The notes beneath the pieces are model-generated. The model was given only the letters and a program-made list of their open reading frames with translations. It had not been told where the DNA came from and searched no databases. A DNA stretch of 11,759 bases from Verrucomicrobiota bacterium. GTDB taxonomy: Bacteria > Verrucomicrobiota > Verrucomicrobiia > Limisphaerales > AV2. The stretch is taken from contig QHOP01000273.1 of the NCBI GenBank assembly GCA_003219345.1, positions 12,130-23,888 of the forward strand, written 5' to 3'. Position numbers and translations under genes: made by a program. Within the stretch, counting starts at the first letter, position 1. Every line of letters begins with the position of its first letter. Below are positions 6,536-11,759 of the stretch, piece after piece.

Positions 6536-7492
6536 ATGAACCCGATCTCGATATTGATCGTGGAAGGCAACCCGAGCTTTTTGCGAGTTGAAACCTTCTT
6601 TTTCCAGAGGCAATGCCACCCGGAAACCGTTATTGTAGGGACGGCCGTTCGCGGCGAGGAAGCGCTGGTCCTGGCAAAGGCTCTGCAGCCCGCGGTCATC
6701 CTGTTTGACCTTTCGGTTGGCGGATGCGGCGGGCCAGCCATGATTGCGCGGCTGAAGAAGGCCCTGCCGGACACGGTGGTTGTTGCGCGGAGTTTGTGGG
6801 AAGAAGCCATCGACCGCGAGGCGCTCCTGGCCGTAGGGGTTGATGATTTTGTTTCGAGATTTGCTTCGCCGGCCGAATTGTTGCCGGTAATACGGCGCGC
6901 ATGCGAAAACCGCATGAACCGGCGGGCGCAGGAGTTCGCTGCGGCACTCCAGCCTTTAAAGCACCGAACGTTACAGGACCCGCTTATGAGAAAGAAGCAT
7001 GGAAAGCCGATCACAATACTGATGGCTGATGATGAGGCGACAGACTGCCTGCTCGTGAAGGCGGCGGTCGAAAAGGCCCACCTGCACAACGACTTGCGCT
7101 TCGTGCAAAACGGCGTGGAGCTGATGGATTACCTGTATCGGCGCGGCAAATACTCCAGAGCGTCCGACGCGCCGCGCCCCGGCCTGATTCTCCTGGACCT
7201 GAACATGCCGCGCAAAGATGGCCGTGAAGCACTGGCGGAAATCAAAGCCGACGCCGAATTACGAAATATCCCCGTTGTCGTGCTGACGGTGTCCAAGACC
7301 GACGAAGATTTTTGGCGCGCGCGCAACCTGGGGGCGGACATGTATCTGGTCAAGCCGGTGACATTTGAAACGCTCGTGAACGTCACAAAGTCCTTGGGCA
7401 GATACTGGTTCGAAATCGTCGAAATGTCGCAGACAACCGGTGCGGGTCCACCTCCGACTCGTTCGCGTGATGCTGCCGTTCGAGTGGGTTAA
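6536..7492 (+). CDS. Double receiver-domain response regulator (degenerate NarL-type plus Rcp1-like)
   Basis: This 318-residue protein has two receiver domains and no DNA-binding or enzymatic output. Domain 1 (about 1-130, MNPISILIVEGNPSFLRVE) is NarL-like. It keeps Asp58 (ILFDLS), but the acidic pair reads E10-G11 and the conserved Lys is Arg108 (DDFVSR). Domain 2 (about 158-290) is Rcp1-like with a full set: D165/D166, Asp221 (LLDLNMP), Thr251, Lys273-Pro274. It presumably takes phosphate from a kinase encoded elsewhere. The two are joined by about 20 residues (EFAAALQPLKHRTLQDPL). Domain 2 has its own plausible start, ATG 6986, with AGGA at 6974-6977, so two former genes may have merged after loss of a stop. 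I chose 6536 because family similarity begins there; ATG 6488 has a better GAGGA 5 nt upstream and would add 16 residues. A GT-rich tail of codons follows the second domain. Confidence 0.85.
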   Translation: MNPISILIVEGNPSFLRVETFFFQRQCHPETVIVGTAVRGEEALVLAKALQPAVILFDLSVGGCGGPAMIARLKKALPDTVVVARSLWEEAIDREALLAVGVDDFVSRFASPAELLPVIRRACENRMNRRAQEFAAALQPLKHRTLQDPLMRKKHGKPITILMADDEATDCLLVKAAVEKAHLHNDLRFVQNGVELMDYLYRRGKYSRASDAPRPGLILLDLNMPRKDGREALAEIKADAELRNIPVVVLTVSKTDEDFWRARNLGADMYLVKPVTFETLVNVTKSLGRYWFEIVEMSQTTGAGPPPTRSRDAAVRVG

Positions 7493-7512
7493 TCACGTTG
7501 CTTAATCACGTT
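7489..7512. repeat. 11-bp tandem direct repeat over the stop codon
   Basis: TTAATCACGTT occurs at 7489-7499 and again at 7502-7512, a 13-nt period, and the first copy contains the TAA stop of the double receiver gene. The remaining 198 nt up to the next gene (7513-7710) show no supported gene; a 66-codon frame there has no recognisable features. Confidence 0.5.
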
Positions 7513-7710
7513 TATGAACTATACTGCCCAGCGGATTCGGCAAGGTGCCGCCGCTGACACGAAGGTCGCGGGCATCGCCGATCCGGGCTGTTGGGTCAAC
7601 GCTCGCGCAGTCGCCAAGCGCCGTTTGTTTGCGCCACACTTCGAACTCATCGCGCCGGTGAGGATGATCTGCGGCGTCGCTGGTCGGTCAGAACTCAACC
7701 TGAAAAAAAT

Positions 7711-8229
7711 ATGAACCGCAAATTCATCCTGCTGGTCGAAGACAATCCTGATGATGAACTCCTCATCGTGCGCGCCTTGAGGAAGAATCAGATCTGGAAT
7801 GATGTGGAAGTGGTGCGTGACGGAGTGGCGGCGCTGGACTTTCTGTTCGCCACCGGCCCGTGCTGCGGGCGGGACCCGAGCGACCTGCCGGCCGTGGTAT
7901 TGCTCGACTTAAGGCTGCCGCGGATGCACGGCTTTCAGGTGTTGCGACGTATTCGCGCTGACACCCGCACACAGGATTTGCCGGTGATCATCATCACCGC
8001 CTCCTGGGAAGTGGAGGACATCCTGAGCGGCTACAGCTTGCGGGCCGACGGTTATGCGTGCAAGACGTCAAGCTTTAGCAAATTCGTGAATGCGCTGGGC
8101 CATCTCGGACTGGAGGGACTGCTCGCTGACGAGCCAAGTCCAGCCAAGGTCAAGGCGTTGAGAAAAGCGCATCAGGAATTCTCCGGCGAGGAACCCAGTG
8201 AGCCAATCCACCTGGGGATGAATGACTGA
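7711..8229 (+). CDS. Stand-alone Rcp1-like response regulator
   Basis: This 172-residue single-domain receiver is of the type often adjacent to phytochrome-like or PAS kinases. It begins MNRKFILLVEDNPDDELLIV. The acidic pocket is E10-D11, the phospho-acceptor is Asp66 (VVLLDLRLP), the switch residue Thr96 (IIITAS) and the Lys118. The cis-Pro that normally follows the Lys (KP) is Thr119 here (ACKTSSFSKFV), and GYSL is followed by RADGYAC where the family usually has GANSYI/V. The C-terminal 45 residues (about 128-172) are charged and carry no domain I recognise. The ATG at 7711 is chosen because the receiver fold starts at once; the frame is open upstream to 7591 with no similarity. The leader (CTGAAAAAAAT) is A-rich without a clear Shine-Dalgarno. 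It is probably independent of the upstream gene, 218 nt away. Confidence 0.9.
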   Translation: MNRKFILLVEDNPDDELLIVRALRKNQIWNDVEVVRDGVAALDFLFATGPCCGRDPSDLPAVVLLDLRLPRMHGFQVLRRIRADTRTQDLPVIIITASWEVEDILSGYSLRADGYACKTSSFSKFVNALGHLGLEGLLADEPSPAKVKALRKAHQEFSGEEPSEPIHLGMND

Positions 8230-8456
8230 GCCGCCTCGGACTTTTGACCAACGGAAAGGCTGCGGACGGCGCATCGCCGGTGGTTCCCTCCCTCTACGGG
8301 GCATCAACCGACTGACCGGCGCTTGGAATCGCCGGTCCGCGTCCCTTCGGCGTTCGGCAGCGGACTCTGGACATCGCCGTTTCCGGCCACCTGTCTCCCA
8401 CGTTTTCCGGGCCTCTTTCGTTCCCTGTGGTTCAAAGCCGCGACAGCGCTTCAGCG
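8230..8456. other. Intergenic region with one short hairpin
   Basis: These 227 nt lie between the response regulator and glcE and hold no supported gene. An 8-bp perfect stem (8314-8321 with 8330-8337, GACCGGCG/CGCCGGTC) has an 8-nt loop. It has no T-run after it, so a terminator role is doubtful. A promoter for glcEF would be expected here, but I see no clear -35/-10 pair. Confidence 0.45.
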
Positions 8457-9410
8457 ATGACGATTCAACCAACCAATCTGGACGATTTGAGGAAGGTCCT
8501 GGCGGACGCCAGCGCGCGCGGCGAAAAGGTCGGCGCGATCAATGTGTGCGCGCTTGACCGCGTGGTGGAACACTCGCCGGAGGATCTGACTGTCACGGTG
8601 GAAGCGGGCGTCACGCTGGCGACGTTGCAGGCGCAACTCGCGCAGCGCGGCCAGTGGCTTCCCATCGACCCGCCGCGGCCCGACAGCCTCACCATTGGAG
8701 CGCTGCTCGCAACCAACGCCAGCGGGCCGCGACGATTCGGGTGCGGCACGGTTCGCGATTACCTGATCGGCATCAAGGTCGCCCTGACGGACGGACGCCT
8801 CATCAAATCCGGCGGCAAAGTGGTGAAAAACGTTGCGGGCTACGACCTCAGCAAATTGTTTGTCGGCAGCCGCGGCAGTTTGGGAGTGATTGTTGAGGCG
8901 ACGTTCAAGCTCCAGCCGGTCCCAGAGGTCGAACAGTTTGTTCAGGCGTACTGTGAGTCATTGGAAAACGCCGGAATGTTACTCGAGGGTGTGGTCGCGG
9001 CGAATGTGACGCCGGTTGTGCTGGACCTCCACAACCTGCGCTTGCATCTCCCCCAGCGACTCCCGGCTTTCTCCCTCGTCCTCGGCTTCGCGGGCACGCG
9101 CGAGGAAGTAGAATGGCAACTGGGCTGCGCGGCTGAACTCGGATTCAAGGAACCGGCGAGCCTCGATTATGAAAAAGATTTTCGGAGCGGCGAACTCCCT
9201 TCGCCGCATCGAGTTTCAGTATTGCCGTCTTTCCTCATCGAAACCATCCGAGGTCTGCCCAACGCTCCTTTCGTCGCCCGCGCCGGCAACGGCGTGATCT
9301 ACTGGCGCGGCGAAGCGATTCCGCCGAAAAACGGGCGGCCAATCGAATTGACCCGGCGGGTGAAGGCCGCCTTTGATCCAAAACACATTTTGCCGGAGCT
9401 GCCGCCGTGA
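8457..9410 (+). CDS. glcE: Glycolate oxidase FAD-binding subunit GlcE
   Basis: This 317-residue FAD-binding (PCMH-type) subunit works with GlcD and GlcF to oxidise glycolate to glyoxylate at the membrane. The FAD domain shows EDLTVTVEAGVTLATLQAQL, WLPIDPPRPDSLTIGALLAT, NASGPRRFGCGTVRDYLIGI (residues about 87-106), the KSGGKVVKNVAGYDLSKLF stretch (NVAGYD at 125-130) and GSRGSLGVIVEATFKL. The C-terminal part ends AFDPKHILPELPP, as in GlcE and not in longer GlcD. The loop usually written GGG(T/R), which should lie at about residues 25-40, is missing: the protein goes straight from GEKVGAINVCALDRVVEHS. That may be a clade trait or a small in-frame deletion. Start 8457 is preferred over 8427 because similarity begins with TIQPTNLDDL. 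The stop overlaps the GlcF start (GTGA), so the two are translationally coupled. Confidence 0.88.
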   Translation: MTIQPTNLDDLRKVLADASARGEKVGAINVCALDRVVEHSPEDLTVTVEAGVTLATLQAQLAQRGQWLPIDPPRPDSLTIGALLATNASGPRRFGCGTVRDYLIGIKVALTDGRLIKSGGKVVKNVAGYDLSKLFVGSRGSLGVIVEATFKLQPVPEVEQFVQAYCESLENAGMLLEGVVAANVTPVVLDLHNLRLHLPQRLPAFSLVLGFAGTREEVEWQLGCAAELGFKEPASLDYEKDFRSGELPSPHRVSVLPSFLIETIRGLPNAPFVARAGNGVIYWRGEAIPPKNGRPIELTRRVKAAFDPKHILPELPP

Positions 9411-10729
9411 ACGCCTCCGAATCCGCCGTCCGCCCGCCGCCCCGCACCCGCGACCCGGTCGAACGCTTCCTGGATTATGACCAATCGCTCGCCTGCATCC
9501 ATTGCGGACTGTGTCTGGCGTCCTGCCCGACTTATCTGGAGACCGGCAACGAAAATGATTCGCCCCGCGGACGCATTTACCTCATGCGCGCTGTCCAGGA
9601 CGGACGGCTGCCGCTGGGCGACACCGCTGTGCGGCATATCGATCTCTGTCTTGGTTGCCGCGCCTGCGAAGCGGTTTGCCCCAGCGGCGTGCCATACGGC
9701 GAACTGCTCGAGCACACGCGCGACCATATTGAAAAACATTATCGGCGTTCGACCTTCCAAAACTTTCTGCGGCGCGTGGCGATTGAAAAAGTCTTTCCGT
9801 TTCCACGGCGAATGAAGCTGGCGCTGTTGCCGGTGAAAGTTCTGCGCGCGTTGCGGGCGGAGAAACTGCTGCCGCGATTCGCGCGGGATGCTTTGTCCCT
9901 TGTTCCCGACGATGCAACACAAGTTGAGTTGCCCGAGGTTTCGCCGGCACCAGCGTCCAGTCGCGGCCGGGTCGGCTTTGTCAGCGGGTGCGTCATGAGC
10001 GTGCTGTTCGGCGAAACCAACGCCAACAGCGTTCGCTTGCTCAATCGCGCCGGCTGGAAGGTGGTGACGCCGCGGGCACAAGTCTGTTGCGGCGCGCTTT
10101 ACGCCCACGGCGGCAATCTCGCATGCGCCCGCGACTGCGCACGGCGCAACGTTGAAGTCTTCGAGCGGCACGATCTGGACGCCATCATCATCAACGCCGC
10201 CGGTTGCGGGTCCACGCTCAAGGAGTATGGCCAATTGCTGCGCGACGACCCGGCGTGGGCCGAGCGCGGAAGGCGATTCAGTGCGAAGGTCAAAGACCTG
10301 ACCGAGTGGCTGACGGAAACGCAATTCCGAGTTCCGAGTTCCGCGTTCCGAGTTGGGAAGGACTCCGCACTCCCCACTCCGCAGTCCGCACTCCGCATTA
10401 CCTATCACGACGCCTGTCACCTCGCGCATCCGCAGCGCGTCACCAAACAGCCTCGCGACCTGGTGAAAGCCGTCGCGGGAGATAATTTTGTCGAACTGTC
10501 GGAATCCGATGTCTGCTGTGGCAGCGCGGGCAGTTACAATCTGACCGAACCGGAAATGGCCGAACGACTGAAACGACGAAAGGTTGAAAACATTTTGACA
10601 ACCGGAGCGCAGATCGTCGTCACGACCAATCCGGGTTGCATTCTGCAAATTCGAGCGGGTTTGAAAAAGGCGGGCGCAAACATCGAGGTGCTGCACATTG
10701 CAGATTTCCTGGCGCGGGCGCTCGACTGA
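9407..10729 (+). CDS. glcF: Glycolate oxidase iron-sulphur subunit GlcF
   Basis: This 440-residue subunit passes electrons from the glycolate-oxidising flavin subunits to the respiratory chain. Two 4Fe-4S clusters are visible: Cys30/33/36/40 (CIHCGLCLASCP) and Cys81/84/87/91 (CLGCRACEAVCP). Two CCG domains follow, each with its signature: Cys227-Cys228-Gly (AQVCCGALYAHGG) and Cys370-Cys371-Gly (SDVCCGSAGSYN). The DACHLAHPQ motif precedes the second. The gene starts at GTG 9407, overlapping the TGA of glcE. It is longer than E. coli GlcF (about 407 residues), partly from a repeat-derived insertion at residues about 306-331 between the CCG domains, and partly from the N-terminal extension before the first cluster. 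All cluster ligands are present, so it is probably functional despite the insertion. A lactate-utilisation LutA-like or general CCG protein is less likely given the glcE pairing. Confidence 0.9.
   Translation: MNASESAVRPPPRTRDPVERFLDYDQSLACIHCGLCLASCPTYLETGNENDSPRGRIYLMRAVQDGRLPLGDTAVRHIDLCLGCRACEAVCPSGVPYGELLEHTRDHIEKHYRRSTFQNFLRRVAIEKVFPFPRRMKLALLPVKVLRALRAEKLLPRFARDALSLVPDDATQVELPEVSPAPASSRGRVGFVSGCVMSVLFGETNANSVRLLNRAGWKVVTPRAQVCCGALYAHGGNLACARDCARRNVEVFERHDLDAIIINAAGCGSTLKEYGQLLRDDPAWAERGRRFSAKVKDLTEWLTETQFRVPSSAFRVGKDSALPTPQSALRITYHDACHLAHPQRVTKQPRDLVKAVAGDNFVELSESDVCCGSAGSYNLTEPEMAERLKRRKVENILTTGAQIVVTTNPGCILQIRAGLKKAGANIEVLHIADFLARALD
10323..10399. repeat. In-frame TTCCGAG/CTCCGCA repeat inside glcF
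   Basis: A left block of tandem heptamer-like units (TTCCGAG, TTCCGAG, TTCCGCG, TTCCGAG) runs to about 10354. A short spacer follows, then a right block of ACTCCGCACTCC and CAGTCCGCACTCCGCATT. The insertion encodes FRVPSSAFRV ... PTPQSALR between WLTETQ and ITYHDACHL, and keeps frame. It is unrelated in sequence to the GGGACAGGC family in the permease. Similar ATTCCGCACTCCGC strings are, from memory, common between genes in Verrucomicrobia. Confidence 0.82.
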
Positions 10730-10786
10730 AACGCCACTCGGTAAGGACGGTTTGAAATTCGCCGCGGCGGGTCGGAACTCAACGGA

Positions 10787-11759
10787 TTACGGCTTGCGCA
10801 AGCGGAAGAAGCGTTGTTGCTGATTGAACGGCGCCGTGATCTCGAAGCGAGCATTGTTGGTCGTCGGCGCTTCGACGGCGCGTTGCCAGTTCGTCGAGCC
10901 AACGCTCGTCGTGGATTCGAGAACGAAATCAGCGTACGGGAGCGGCCAGGAAAGGGTGAGGCCCGTGTTGGTGCGCGCGACGCCGAGGTGAATGCCCGCG
11001 GAGGCGCAGGTGTTCAGCAGCACCGTGACGCCGCTGGTGTTAAGCACCGCAAGGTCGGGCTTACCGTCCCCATTGAAGTCGCCCACTGCCACGAAGAAAG
11101 GATTCCCACCCGTGTCAAAGTTGACGGGCCTCTGGAAGGTGCCATCACCTTTTCCCAGAATTACCGAGATGTTGGTCGAAATATTGAATAAGTGGCTGGT
11201 GATCGCCAAATCAGGCTTGCCGTCGCCGTTGAAGTCCCCCACTACTACAAACCCAGGTAATGCTCCCGGGTCAGGAGATGATCCAAGGTCGAGTTTGACG
11301 GGACGTTGAAAGGCGCCATCCCCTTTGCCTAACAGCAACGAAACGGTCACGATATCCGTCCAGTCGGCTGCTAGAACATTGCGCACCAGCAAGTCGGCAT
11401 TGCCGTCCCCGTTGAAATCATCCACGGCGACAGAATAAGGACCCTGTCCTGACTCGTAATCGATTGGGCCGTAGTCGACGGCGGCTTGGAAAGAGCCATC
11501 GCCATTACCTAGTATCACGGGCACACCAGCCTCGGTGGCGACCGCCAGATCTGCCTCGCCGTCCTTGTTGAAGTCGCCCACCGCCACGGCACGAGGAAGT
11601 CCTCCCACTTTATAGTTGGCGACGGCCGGGAAAGTGCCATCGCCATTGCCCAAGAGCACCGAGACGTTGCCGGACTCCAAATTGGCTACAGCTAAGTCGG
11701 GCTTTCCATCGCCGTTGAAATCACCGACCGTCACAGATTGGGGATTCGTTCCCGCGGCG
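10787..11759 (-). CDS. FG-GAP/VCBS repeat protein, C-terminal part (5' end outside window)
   Basis: This minus-strand gene enters from the right edge (open through 11759: GTNPQSVTVGDFNG) and ends at 10787, so 324 codons are seen. It has five FG-GAP/VCBS units, each with a calcium-binding-like D-x-N-x-D-G loop: GDFNGDGKPDL, GDFNKDGEADL, DDFNGDGNADL, GDFNGDGKPDL, GDFNGDGKPDL. Their DNA lies at about 11694-11734, 11547-11587, 11391-11431, 11208-11249 and 11050-11092. Each is followed by LLG(N/K)GDG(T/S/A)F. These blades would form part of a beta-propeller, likely outside the cell. The tail (LTLSWPLPYADFVLESTTSV, ending QRFFRLRKP) resembles the C-terminal module I associate with secreted Verrucomicrobia proteins. 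It converges on glcF with a 57-nt gap. The signal peptide must lie outside the window. The cargo or ligand is unknown. Confidence 0.9.
   Translation of the reverse strand, partial: AAGTNPQSVTVGDFNGDGKPDLAVANLESGNVSVLLGNGDGTFPAVANYKVGGLPRAVAVGDFNKDGEADLAVATEAGVPVILGNGDGSFQAAVDYGPIDYESGQGPYSVAVDDFNGDGNADLLVRNVLAADWTDIVTVSLLLGKGDGAFQRPVKLDLGSSPDPGALPGFVVVGDFNGDGKPDLAITSHLFNISTNISVILGKGDGTFQRPVNFDTGGNPFFVAVGDFNGDGKPDLAVLNTSGVTVLLNTCASAGIHLGVARTNTGLTLSWPLPYADFVLESTTSVGSTNWQRAVEAPTTNNARFEITAPFNQQQRFFRLRKP

Noticed and set aside
7514..7714. 66-codon open frame between the two response regulator genes
   Set aside because: It shows no motif, no ribosome-binding site and no hydrophobic segment; chance open frames of this size are expected at this GC content.
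8314..8337. Rho-independent terminator after the response regulator
   Set aside because: The 8-bp stem is sound, but no T-run follows and it lies about 85 nt past the stop.
8068..8472. 134-codon minus-strand frame across the gap before glcE
   Set aside because: Half of it is antisense to the response regulator; the remainder has no domain, signal or similarity that I recognise.
9299..10696. 465-codon open frame on the minus strand opposite glcF
   Set aside because: It is the antisense shadow of a clearly coding GlcF with cysteine motifs; long antisense frames are common in GC-rich coding DNA and this one shows no domain.
10730..10786. Bidirectional terminator between the convergent glcF and FG-GAP genes
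   Set aside because: The gap is G/C-rich in places, but I could not find a stem followed by a T-run on either strand.

Overview
The window (11,759 bp, GC-rich) looks like the chromosome of a Verrucomicrobiota bacterium, most likely a Pedosphaera/Limisphaerales-type soil or freshwater lineage. This is an inference from three things: palindromic 'GGGACAGGC...GCCTGTCCC' repeats inside genes, strings of small stand-alone Rcp1-like response regulators, and an FG-GAP protein ending in the FFRLRKP-type tail I associate with this group. No rRNA, tRNA, CRISPR array or transposase gene was seen.

Region 1 (1-5927, + strand) is a decaying tripartite RND efflux locus. It holds an RND permease that runs in from the left edge and is broken by a frameshift near 1920. 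Next come a repeat-bounded cassette carrying a GxxExxY (PDDEXK_3) gene, an 84-nt C-terminal scrap of what seems to be a second RND permease, an intact lipoprotein-type membrane-fusion (adaptor) protein, and a TolC-like outer-membrane factor broken near 5590. The adaptor and TolC genes overlap by ATGA, so this was an operon. Both breaks look like small internal deletions that also shift frame. The adaptor is the only efflux component that looks intact.

Region 2 (5928-8456, +) is a two-component patch. It has the remnant of a receiver/PAS sensor kinase, a protein with two receiver domains (a degenerate NarL-type one fused to a canonical Rcp1-like one), and a further stand-alone Rcp1-like regulator. 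No output domain or intact kinase is present.

Region 3 (8457-10729, +) holds glcE and glcF, overlapping at GTGA: glycolate oxidase FAD-domain and iron-sulphur subunits. glcD is not in the window. Region 4 (10787-11759, - strand) is the C-terminal part of a secreted FG-GAP/VCBS repeat protein that runs off the right edge and converges on glcF.

The main pattern is that small palindromic repeats have entered coding sequence without breaking frame. Two copies of one family sit in the permease at pseudo-symmetric places (the loops after TM4 and TM10) and are read in the same frame. A third insertion, of another family, lies between the two CCG halves of GlcF. A different repeat family supplies the final codons and stop (RSAR*) of both the permease and the GxxExxY gene. 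In gene logic this resembles the Rickettsia palindromic elements. The GxxExxY gene, framed base for base by repeat copies, is the best candidate for an undescribed mobile or repeat-associated cassette.
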